Assembly: GCA_905235825.1 (NCBI GenBank)
Contig: CAJONH010000205.1
Span: forward strand, 1-10,996
Reading direction: 5' to 3'
Source: Candidatus Gastranaerophilales bacterium
Lineage (GTDB): Bacteria > Cyanobacteriota > Vampirovibrionia > Gastranaerophilales > Gastranaerophilaceae
Length of the DNA: 10,996 nucleotides
In this document: one piece after another, positions 1 through 6,038 of the stretch
Numbering within the stretch: the stretch's first letter is position 1
Layout of the letters: every line of letters starts with the position of its first letter
The notes under the pieces: generated by a model
Seen by the model: the letters and a program-made list of their open reading frames with translations, nothing else
The model's database searches: none
Told to the model about the DNA's origin: nothing
Translations under genes and position numbers: made by a program

Positions 1-1053
1 ATGGTCGCAGAAGGAACACTGTTTCCAGTAGCAGCCTCTGCTCAATTGAACGGGCATAATTATTTCGGGGAGAAAATAATCATCTAAATCAAAACCCTCT
101 AAATCAGCCATTGCAAGTTCTGACAATTTTGCAGGCTCTTGTTTTTCGTTTTTGATTACGTTTCCTGCTTCATTAAGATATATAATGCTTGAAACATTTT
201 CTATATTTCTATTGCCTTCCAAATATTCAAGCAGCTGGCAGGAAGCAAGTTCCCCTTCTTCATATATAACGTAATCCGCAAAATATTTAAAGAAATCGGG
301 ATTGTTTTTAATTGCATCGGTAATTCTTGATATATAATTTCCACCTATACATATTTTGGTATTTTTTACTTGTTTTTTCAGCATATAGGCAAAAGTTAAG
401 GCAGAAAAGAATTGGCTTGCAGAACTTAATGAAATACCTATATAATCGTATCTTTCGCTTATAACCGAATTTAATTTTTTTGTATAAAAACGGCTAAAAA
501 TGTTATCTTGACTGCAATATTTCAAAATATTTTCCCAATCGCATTTTATATAGCGATTTTCAAAATTATATAAAGAAAATTTTTGAGGAAATTCATCCAT
601 TGAAACAATTTCAAGAGCTTTATCAATAATAACAATGGCACTGGAGATTATGTCAAAATTGTAAAAATCAGATTTATCGGTTAAAAATTTAACGGATAAA
701 TCTATTTCGTTAATAATTGTTTTTATGAAATCTATTTTATTTTTACTTAAATCTTCAAGAAAAAGTCCCTTTTTTGTTTTTATTGCTTCTTCAACGGAGT
801 AGTCTTCAGGATTTTTTCCGGGAATAATAATCTTTTTGAGTTCTTCTTTTAAAGCAGGCAGATTTTTTAACTGTCTATCCACAACTTCTGTGAGAAATTT
901 TTTTGTTAAAACTTCTCTGTAAAATTCTATATTAAAGTCTTTTACATCACACCTGTGTCCTGATTTTCTTATGCTTGCTGCAATTGAAACGGGGGCAAGA
1001 TGCGGAGAAAATGGCGACCATTGGGGTGGAAATACTACTAAACATTTTTTCAT
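1..1053 (-). CDS. B12-binding-domain radical SAM protein, C-terminus cut by window edge
   Basis: 351 residues are visible from an ATG at 1053; the gene continues past position 1. The N-terminus (VVFPPQWSPFSPHLAPVSIA, residues 6-25) has the proline-rich start of cobalamin-binding radical SAM enzymes. A Rossmann-like stretch follows at about 203-265, with DYIGISLSS, an IGGN turn (G237, G238, N239) and YVIYEEGE. Residues 336-351 carry QLSRGCYWKQCSFCDH, a CX4CX2C cluster (C341, C346, C349) that would hold the 4Fe-4S/SAM centre. Members of this family do radical methylations, rearrangements and cyclisations on lipids, peptides or small molecules; the substrate here is unknown. The classical DxHxxG cobalamin motif of methionine synthase is not seen, so B12 binding is inferred from family layout. 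Residues about 50-190 are a lysine-rich segment between the two recognisable parts. The start overlaps the stop of the upstream 120-aa gene (ATGA), implying coupled translation. The most conserved catalytic part lies outside the window. Confidence 0.85.
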   Translation of the reverse strand, partial: MKKCLVVFPPQWSPFSPHLAPVSIAASIRKSGHRCDVKDFNIEFYREVLTKKFLTEVVDRQLKNLPALKEELKKIIIPGKNPEDYSVEEAIKTKKGLFLEDLSKNKIDFIKTIINEIDLSVKFLTDKSDFYNFDIISSAIVIIDKALEIVSMDEFPQKFSLYNFENRYIKCDWENILKYCSQDNIFSRFYTKKLNSVISERYDYIGISLSSASQFFSALTFAYMLKKQVKNTKICIGGNYISRITDAIKNNPDFFKYFADYVIYEEGELASCQLLEYLEGNRNIENVSSIIYLNEAGNVIKNEKQEPAKLSELAMADLEGFDLDDYFLPEIIMPVQLSRGCYWKQCSFCDH

Positions 1054-1412
1054 CTTCTTTTATCCATAATTTGTTTCATTTTTTGTTCTAAAACTTTGAG
1101 CATATTATCTGCAATTTTTTTACCGTTATCAATTACTACATTTTCAATTTCTTCCAAATTATCTTTTTCCGTAACTCTAATTAATGGTTTTTTTACGGAT
1201 TCTTTCATCATTGAATGAAATTCTATTATCTGCATAATAGATTCTTTTTCATCTTCGGTGAAGCCTTTTTGCTCCATTAACTGCATAATTTTTTGTTTAA
1301 AATCTTCTATTTCCTGCATTAATCTTCTATACTCAATTGTATTTGGGTGATTTTCCCAATCAGGATTGATTTCCGAATAAAGCTCTTGTTTTTTCTTTTC
1401 TATATCACTCAT
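1050..1412 (-). CDS. Hypothetical 120-aa charged helical protein coupled to radical SAM gene
   Basis: I do not recognise this protein. It is 120 residues, very rich in Lys, Glu, Met and Ile, has no signal peptide, no membrane segment and no cysteine, and reads as mostly amphipathic helix (roughly residues 1-15, 24-72, 84-118), possibly coiled-coil. There is one central break (about 74-83, KKPLIRVTEK). The start is supported by an AGGAG Shine-Dalgarno (1419-1423 on the complement) seven bases before ATG. Its TGA stop overlaps the ATG of the radical SAM gene by four bases, so the two are made together and the product may be a partner, chaperone or substrate-carrier of that enzyme; this is inference from context only. 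It lacks the Cys/Thr/Ser-rich core usual in RiPP precursors. Confidence 0.75.
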   Translation of the reverse strand: MSDIEKKKQELYSEINPDWENHPNTIEYRRLMQEIEDFKQKIMQLMEQKGFTEDEKESIMQIIEFHSMMKESVKKPLIRVTEKDNLEEIENVVIDNGKKIADNMLKVLEQKMKQIMDKRR

Positions 1413-1432
1413 AAAAATCTCCTAGCGTAGCA

Positions 1433-1441
1433 ATTTTATCA
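1433..1441 (-). promoter_or_regulatory. Possible extended -10 for the minus-strand pair
   Basis: On the complement the sequence reads TGATAAAAT: a TG-n extension followed by TAAAAT, one base from the -10 consensus. A start of transcription near 1426 would leave a very short leader ending in the AGGAG site. No good -35 is visible (TGGAAC at 17 bp), so this rests on the extended -10 alone. Confidence 0.35.
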
Positions 1442-1462
1442 TTATTATTTAAAAAGTTCCAT

Positions 1463-1480
1463 AATTCAAACAATTGAATT
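1463..1480. repeat. Inverted repeat in divergent intergenic region, possible operator
   Basis: AATTCAA (1463-1469) and TTGAATT (1474-1480) form perfect 7-bp arms around a 4-base centre. It lies upstream of the minus-strand -10 and between the two divergent promoters, a position suited to an operator. The arms are AT-rich, so chance is possible. Confidence 0.3.
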
Positions 1481-1547
1481 TTAATCCGGTGTTGCAACAT
1501 GCCCTGCTTGTTCTATATTCAAAAAAGTAAATGCAATCTTTCGTTTA

Positions 1548-1577
1548 TTGTATGGAAGAATTATATTGTGATAAAAT
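1548..1577 (+). promoter_or_regulatory. Predicted sigma70-type promoter of the def/fmt/infB operon
   Basis: TTGTAT (1548-1553) and TAAAAT (1572-1577) are separated by 18 bp, and TG at 1569-1570 gives an extended -10. Transcription would start near 1584, leaving a leader of about 40 bases with an AAGGA ribosome site (1613-1617) six bases before the ATG at 1624. This is the best promoter before the tightly packed plus-strand genes, so it may drive most of the cluster. Confidence 0.5.
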
Positions 1578-1623
1578 GCAACTTGCAGGTATAAAATTCG
1601 GCAGATAGAAAAAAGGACTGATT

Positions 1624-2670
1624 ATGGTATTGCAGCTATCGGAAGCAAATATTTTAGGAACAATAATATCTTTTATTTTAGGATTATTTATAGTTCCCCT
1701 TGTAATAGCTTTTTCGGAAAAAAACGGACTAATGGATTTACCGGGAGAAAGAAAAATTCATTCACATCCGGTATCAAGGTTAGGAGGTACTGCTATATGG
1801 CTATGCACTGTATTGACTTTACTTTCCGTAATACTTGTCAGCCACTATCCGCATAGAAAATTGCTTTCAGGTTTATTATTAGGCAGTTCTTTAATGTTTC
1901 TGCTCGGATTAATTGATGATATATACGGTTTGAATGCAAAATTTAAATTTGTGGTTCAAATAACAATAGCTTCAATTGTATTTTGTCTTGGTGTTAAAAT
2001 ATCATTGCTATATTTGCCGTTTATAGGAATTATAAATTTACCGCCGATTATATCTTATCTGGGAACTGTTGCGTGGATTACCGGAATAAGCAATGCCGTT
2101 AATTTTATTGACGGAGTTGACGGGCTTGCCGGTTCGGTTATAGCCGTAAGTTCCGTAACGCTTGGACTTATTTCCCTTGTCAGGGGGGATACGGTCAGTG
2201 CTTTGATTGCATTCATTTTAGTCGGTTCCATGCTTGGATTTCTGGCATATAATTTTCATCCGGCTAAAATATTTATGGGAGATTCAGGTGCTTTATATGC
2301 AGGATTTTTGCTTGCAACTCTTTCTGTTATGTATCAGATGAAAACTGATGGAATAACTATGTATGTTCCTTTATTGGTGCTTGCACTTCCTATTATTGAT
2401 ATAGTATTTTCTTCAGTACGACGAATAATGAAAGGTATATCTCCTTTTGTTGCGGATGCGGAGCATATACATCATAAGTTATTGAAATTCGGTTTATCTC
2501 AAAATAAAGCTGTTTTGGTGTTAGTTGCTTTTTCTGTTATAATGGGTGCAGCTGCAACTTTAATTGCCGCTACCGATACAATTAAATATTTTTTGTACGC
2601 AGTTGTTTTATCATCTGTTATGATAATATTAAACATATATGCGAAGTATGAAAGGAAAAGTGAAGAATGA
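1624..2670 (+). CDS. Polyprenyl-phosphate HexNAc-1-phosphate transferase, WecA/TagO/MraY family (GT4)
   Basis: This 348-aa integral membrane enzyme should transfer a sugar-1-phosphate from a UDP-sugar (commonly UDP-GlcNAc) to undecaprenyl phosphate. That is the first membrane step of O-antigen, teichoic-acid-type or other envelope glycan synthesis. Family motifs are in order: GLMDLPGERKIHSHPVSRLG (35-54); the Asp-Asp pair at D98-D99 (GLIDDIYGL); NFIDGVDGLAG (160-170); FMGDSGAL (217-224); and HIHHKLL (281-287), the His motif typical of WecA/TagO rather than MraY. About ten hydrophobic segments cover the chain, with a charged C-terminus (KYERKSEE). Length matches the family. The ATG has AAGGA six bases upstream. 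The last four bases overlap def (ATGA), so an envelope gene is translationally coupled to a translation-cycle gene. WecA versus TagO cannot be separated here, since the sugar and final polymer are not shown by neighbours. Confidence 0.9.
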   Translation: MVLQLSEANILGTIISFILGLFIVPLVIAFSEKNGLMDLPGERKIHSHPVSRLGGTAIWLCTVLTLLSVILVSHYPHRKLLSGLLLGSSLMFLLGLIDDIYGLNAKFKFVVQITIASIVFCLGVKISLLYLPFIGIINLPPIISYLGTVAWITGISNAVNFIDGVDGLAGSVIAVSSVTLGLISLVRGDTVSALIAFILVGSMLGFLAYNFHPAKIFMGDSGALYAGFLLATLSVMYQMKTDGITMYVPLLVLALPIIDIVFSSVRRIMKGISPFVADAEHIHHKLLKFGLSQNKAVLVLVAFSVIMGAAATLIAATDTIKYFLYAVVLSSVMIILNIYAKYERKSEE

Positions 2671-3254
2671 CCGTAAGAAAAATAGTCAAATACGGTACTC
2701 CCTCGTTAAGAGAAAAGTCAAAAGAAGTTCATAAAATATCTAAAAAAATTCAAATTTTGGTTGAAGATTTATATGATACAATGTATGCCGCTAACGGAGT
2801 GGGGCTTGCGGCTCCGCAGGTAGGGGAAAATGTAAGAGTCTTTGTTGTTGATGTCGGTGTTGATAAAAAAACAATGCACCCGATAACGTTTATAAATCCC
2901 AAAATTATAAAGAAAGAAGGTGCCGTAAATTCTTATGAAGGCTGTTTAAGTTTTCCCGAAGCATATACAAATGTCAGACGTTATAAGTATGTTAAGGTAA
3001 AAGCCTTGAATGAAAAAGGCAGACCTTTTGTTATTGAAGCGGATGAAGGAACGCTGCTTGCAAGATGCATTCAGCATGAATTTGACCATCTTGACGGAAT
3101 ATTATTTGTAGACCATTGCAGAAACAGATTTGAAGCTGATAAAATATTGCAGGAGAAAGGATTGCCGCCGGTCAGTGCCGATTATTTGATTGATGAACCG
3201 GAATTGGAAGAAGAAATACAAAAACGGCTTCAAAAACAAGAGGAGAAGCAGTAA
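2667..3254 (+). CDS. def: Peptide deformylase
   Basis: Removes the N-formyl group from nascent proteins at the ribosome exit, using a catalytic metal (usually Fe2+). All three family motifs are intact: GVGLAAPQVG (44-53), EGCLSFP (91-97, metal ligand C93) and QHEFDHLDG (136-144, ligands H137 and H141 with general base E138). The 195-aa length is slightly over the common 150-180, because of a charged Glu/Lys/Gln tail (about 165-195). The ATG overlaps the upstream stop by four bases (ATGA), and no separate promoter is needed. It ends directly against fmt (TAA then TTG with no gap), so the enzymes that add and remove the formyl group are co-expressed. Confidence 0.97.
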   Translation: MTVRKIVKYGTPSLREKSKEVHKISKKIQILVEDLYDTMYAANGVGLAAPQVGENVRVFVVDVGVDKKTMHPITFINPKIIKKEGAVNSYEGCLSFPEAYTNVRRYKYVKVKALNEKGRPFVIEADEGTLLARCIQHEFDHLDGILFVDHCRNRFEADKILQEKGLPPVSADYLIDEPELEEEIQKRLQKQEEKQ

Positions 3255-4199
3255 TTGATTAATATAATTTACATGGCAACGCCTGAAATTGCGGTAAAAA
3301 GTCTGGAAGAACTGTATAAAGAAAGAGATATAAATGTAATTGCCGTTGTAACTCAGCCGGATAGACCGAAAGGCAGAGGGAATAAACTGACTCCGCCCCC
3401 TGTTAAGGTGTTTGCGGCGGGAAATAATATAAAAGTTTTTCAAACCGAAAAAATAAGCAAAGATAGGGAATTAATACAAACTTTAAAAGATTTGGCTCCC
3501 GATTTTTTTGTTACATTTGCTTTTGGTCAGATTTTATCTCAGGAAGTTTTGGATATACCGAAATTTTCAACAATAAATCTTCACGCTTCTTTGCTTCCTA
3601 AATACAGAGGGGCAAATCCCATTCAAAGATGTATTTATAACGGAGATAAAAAAACAGGCATAACTACAATGCTGACGGTTCTTGAACTTGATGCGGGCGA
3701 TATTTGTGAAACCGAAGAAATTTCAATCGGAGAAAATATGACCGATATCGAACTTAAAGAAGTTATTTGCAGTAAAGCTCCAAAACTCATTTGTACAACG
3801 CTTAAAGGCTTATATCAAGGTAATTTAAGACCTAAAAAGCAGTCTTGTGAAGGAGTTACAATCGCTAAGAAATTTACAAAAGAAGACGGACTAATTGATT
3901 GGAATAAAAGTGCCGAATGTATACATAATCAGGTAAGGTCAATGGTTGATTTTCCCTGTGCATATACTGTTTGTAACGGAAAAATATTAAAAATTATGGA
4001 AACAAGGCTTATTAATACTGCAAAATCGGGTAAAAAATGTGCTTCCGTCATAAATGTAACCAAAAACGGAATTGAAATTGCAGCAGGGGAAGGCTGTATT
4101 TTAATTACAAAAGTAAAACCCGAAAATAAAGCTATAATGAATGCTTATGATTTCGCAAACGGTGCTAAAATAAACAAAGAAACAATATTTGGAGAATAA
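3255..4199 (+). CDS. fmt: Methionyl-tRNA formyltransferase
   Basis: Formylates Met-tRNAfMet with 10-formyl-tetrahydrofolate, giving the initiator tRNA that IF2 recognises. The chosen start is TTG at 3255, immediately after the def stop. It gives MINIIYMATPEIAVKSLEEL, which aligns with the normal Fmt N-terminus, while the next ATG (3273) would remove the first beta strand. AGGAG at 3241-3245 lies nine bases upstream. The folate-binding and catalytic block is intact: INLHASLLPKYRGANPIQ (107-124) with N108 and H110, and D146 in LELDAGDI, with the same 38-residue Asn-to-Asp spacing as the E. coli enzyme. The tRNA-binding C-terminal OB-like domain follows (about 205-314, starting near KKFTKEDGLIDW). 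At 314 aa it is full length. Confidence 0.97.
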   Translation: MINIIYMATPEIAVKSLEELYKERDINVIAVVTQPDRPKGRGNKLTPPPVKVFAAGNNIKVFQTEKISKDRELIQTLKDLAPDFFVTFAFGQILSQEVLDIPKFSTINLHASLLPKYRGANPIQRCIYNGDKKTGITTMLTVLELDAGDICETEEISIGENMTDIELKEVICSKAPKLICTTLKGLYQGNLRPKKQSCEGVTIAKKFTKEDGLIDWNKSAECIHNQVRSMVDFPCAYTVCNGKILKIMETRLINTAKSGKKCASVINVTKNGIEIAAGEGCILITKVKPENKAIMNAYDFANGAKINKETIFGE

Positions 4200-4200
4200 A

Positions 4201-4566
4201 ATGAATCAAAGAGGCATAAGAGGTGCTATAACCGTTGATGAAAATACAATTGACTCATTGAGAGAGGCTGTTATTGAACTTATTTCCGAGATAAAAAAAA
4301 GAAATAATTATGATGAAGCCGATATATCACATGTAATCTTCACAATGACCGATGATTTAGACTGTGTATATCCTGCAAAAATAGCAAGAGAAGAATTTTT
4401 GGAATGGAAAAATGTTCCTATGATGTGCAATCAGGAGTTAAAAATAAAAAATTCTCTGGAAAAATGTTTAAGAATTATTATTATTCTGAATACAAATCTT
4501 GCACAAAATGAAATAAAACATGTATATTTAAAAGGTGCAAAGAAATTACGGGAAGATTTAACATAA
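4201..4566 (+). CDS. aroH: Chorismate mutase, monofunctional AroH type
   Basis: Converts chorismate to prephenate for phenylalanine and tyrosine synthesis. This 121-aa protein is the trimeric AroH (Bacillus subtilis) fold, not the AroQ helical type. The active-site set is in register: R7 (QRGIRGAITV), C76 and E79 in PMMCNQEL, R91 in KCLRIII, and Y109 in IKHVYL, where B. subtilis has R7, C75, E78, R90 and Y108. An in-frame ATG at 4189 would add four residues inside the fmt end. I prefer ATG at 4201 because it has GGAG at 4191-4194 with a six-base spacer and gives the conserved N-terminus. It starts one base after the fmt stop. Chorismate also leads to folate, which Fmt needs, a possible but unproven reason for the neighbourhood. 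Confidence 0.93.
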   Translation: MNQRGIRGAITVDENTIDSLREAVIELISEIKKRNNYDEADISHVIFTMTDDLDCVYPAKIAREEFLEWKNVPMMCNQELKIKNSLEKCLRIIIILNTNLAQNEIKHVYLKGAKKLREDLT

Positions 4567-4569
4567 CAA

Positions 4570-5727
4570 ATGAAAATATTAATTGCAGGTTCGGATTTAA
4601 ATGCTCTTTTATTGGCAAAATACTTAAAAATGCAGCGTAATGAGCATGACATATATATTACAACGGATATCGAATGCAGTGATAATTCGTATACTCCCGT
4701 GGATATAAAAGAAAATGATATTCAAGCTATTTGTGATTTTGTTAAGTATAATCAAATAGAATTTACGGTAGTAACGTCCAGTTTGGCTATTATTAACGGC
4801 ATAGCCGATTTATTCAATAAAGAAGGATTTCCTATTGCAGCACCTTTTTCAGAAGCGGCAAGGGTTACTTTTTTTAACAGTATAGCAAAAAAAGTAATGT
4901 ACAAGTTAAAAATAAATACTCCCCGTTTTGGTATTTTTGACCGTGAAAATATAGCAGCGGATTATATAAGGCGGGCAAAATTTCCAATTGTTATTATGAA
5001 TGATTTTACACTTGCGGAAAGAAATTGTAATGTATACAGAAGTTACCGCAAGGCGAGATTGGCATTGCAGGAAATATTTGAAAATCCCAACGAAAAAATT
5101 GTAATAGAAAATTATCTTGATGCAAGTTTGATTTATATATATTTTCTTACTGACGGATATAATGCGGTACCTTTGATTTCGGTTGAAAGAAAGGACGGAA
5201 AAAATTTTACGCAGATAACGGCACCGTCAGAAAAAATTACCGAAAAATTAATTCAAAGCATATTGAAAAATGCACTTTTTCCTTTACTTGACGATATTGC
5301 AAAATTTGAAGGCACGTATTCGGGAATAATAGGCATGAAGATAAAAGTTCAAGGCGATGATTTTTATGTCCTCGAATATTATAACGGGTTTCAATACTAT
5401 GACCTGCAAGCATTTTTATCGCTTGTTGATGAAGATTTAGCCGAATTACTTTATGAAACTTCCGAAAAAAGGCTGGGAACAAGAAACTCAATAGAATTGG
5501 AAGATAAGTTTTCATATACTCTTGCTGTCAGAAAAACTGAAATAAATTCATCAATTGAGGAGGATGACTATTTTGCGACCGAAGACGATACAAATTTAAT
5601 AATAACAAAGACAGCTTCAACAATGAATTTTGCTAAGAAAGATTTGGAAGAATATCTGGAAACAATTTGTAACAAAGAAACTTATGAAAATATTATAAAT
5701 TCAACAAAAGAGGTATTGCGAATTTGA
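4570..5727 (+). CDS. Diverged PurD-like ATP-grasp protein, probably not a glycinamide synthetase
   Basis: The 385-aa chain follows phosphoribosylamine-glycine ligase (PurD) domain by domain but without its signature residues. The N-domain starts with MKILIAGSDLNALLLAKYLK, where PurD has GSGGREHAL. The stretch TVVTSSLAIINGIADLF (66-82) sits where PurD has VVGPEAPLVAGIVD. AAPFSEAARVTFFNSIAKKV (90-109) matches the segment before the ATP-grasp. In the ATP-grasp, the lysine of VVKADG is absent (PIVIMNDFT, 139-147), the glycine-rich loop is missing (LAERNCNV), IVIENYLDAS (177-186) retains the adenine-side Glu, the NTGGMGA loop is gone, and VLEYYNGFQYYDLQ (267-280) replaces VLEFNVRFGDPE. The C-domain is shorter and rich in Asp/Glu (329-340). 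Either this is a pseudo-enzyme or it uses another substrate. It lies three bases after aroH and overlaps ylxR by four, so it belongs to the operon. A normal purD would be expected elsewhere in the genome. Confidence 0.75.
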   Translation: MKILIAGSDLNALLLAKYLKMQRNEHDIYITTDIECSDNSYTPVDIKENDIQAICDFVKYNQIEFTVVTSSLAIINGIADLFNKEGFPIAAPFSEAARVTFFNSIAKKVMYKLKINTPRFGIFDRENIAADYIRRAKFPIVIMNDFTLAERNCNVYRSYRKARLALQEIFENPNEKIVIENYLDASLIYIYFLTDGYNAVPLISVERKDGKNFTQITAPSEKITEKLIQSILKNALFPLLDDIAKFEGTYSGIIGMKIKVQGDDFYVLEYYNGFQYYDLQAFLSLVDEDLAELLYETSEKRLGTRNSIELEDKFSYTLAVRKTEINSSIEEDDYFATEDDTNLIITKTASTMNFAKKDLEEYLETICNKETYENIINSTKEVLRI

Positions 5728-5990
5728 AAGAAGACAGAAAATTTTTAAGATTGTGCTGTATCTGCCGTCAATACAAGAGAAAAGATGAATTGATAAAAAT
5801 AACAAGAGATTATAAAACAGGAGAAGCAGTTATAAATACTGATAATTCCGTAATCGGACGGTCGATATATATATGCAGAAATTATGAATGTATAGAAAAA
5901 TTTTTAAAAAATAAAAAAAGTATACGTATGCTAAAGGCTAAAACAAGCGAAAATATTAATGATATGCTACGTACTGTACTTAAAAACTAA
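5724..5990 (+). CDS. ylxR: YlxR/RnpM family RNA-binding protein (DUF448)
   Basis: Small basic protein (88 aa) of the family usually coded next to infB; YlxR has been renamed RnpM for its reported binding of RNase P RNA. Conserved positions are present: R9, C11, C14 and R15 in RLCCICR, KRKDELIKI (18-26), IGRSIYICRNYEC (44-56), and a basic helix at about 57-72 (EKFLKNKKSIRMLKAK). The start is TTG at 5724, overlapping the stop of the PurD-like gene as TTGA, with AGAGG at 5709-5713. No ATG exists before the conserved motif. In many bacteria nusA precedes this gene; here the PurD-like gene does. The four cysteines/near-cysteines could bind metal, but the pattern is not a firm zinc site. Confidence 0.92.
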   Translation: MKEDRKFLRLCCICRQYKRKDELIKITRDYKTGEAVINTDNSVIGRSIYICRNYECIEKFLKNKKSIRMLKAKTSENINDMLRTVLKN

Positions 5991-5996
5991 ATTGTG

Positions 5997-6019
5997 ATAC
6001 AACTATATTATGGTTGTAT
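5997..6019 (+). promoter_or_regulatory. Hairpin in the infB leader
   Basis: ATACAAC (5997-6003) and GTTGTAT (6013-6019) are perfect 7-bp arms around a 9-base loop, in the 48-bp gap between ylxR and infB. No T-run follows, so it is not a standard terminator. It ends 19 bases before the infB ATG, which lacks a strong Shine-Dalgarno, so it could tune infB translation or be a protein-binding operator. Function is inference. Confidence 0.35.
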
Positions 6020-6038
6020 TAAAAACGGATAAAATTAA

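Noticed and set aside
1050..1412. 120-aa protein as a RiPP precursor for the radical SAM enzyme
   Set aside because: No cysteine, no Ser/Thr/Gly-rich core and no leader cleavage motif; it looks like a globular or coiled-coil helical protein.
3102..3443. Minus-strand 113-codon open frame across the def/fmt junction
   Set aside because: It lies antisense to two clear genes, is rich in Phe/Tyr/Arg as complements of A-rich codons are, and has no ribosome site or family resemblance.
4189..4200. Earlier ATG for aroH giving MENK before MNQRG
   Set aside because: It lies inside the fmt end with no ribosome site; the ATG at 4201 has GGAG at the right distance and gives the conserved N-terminus.
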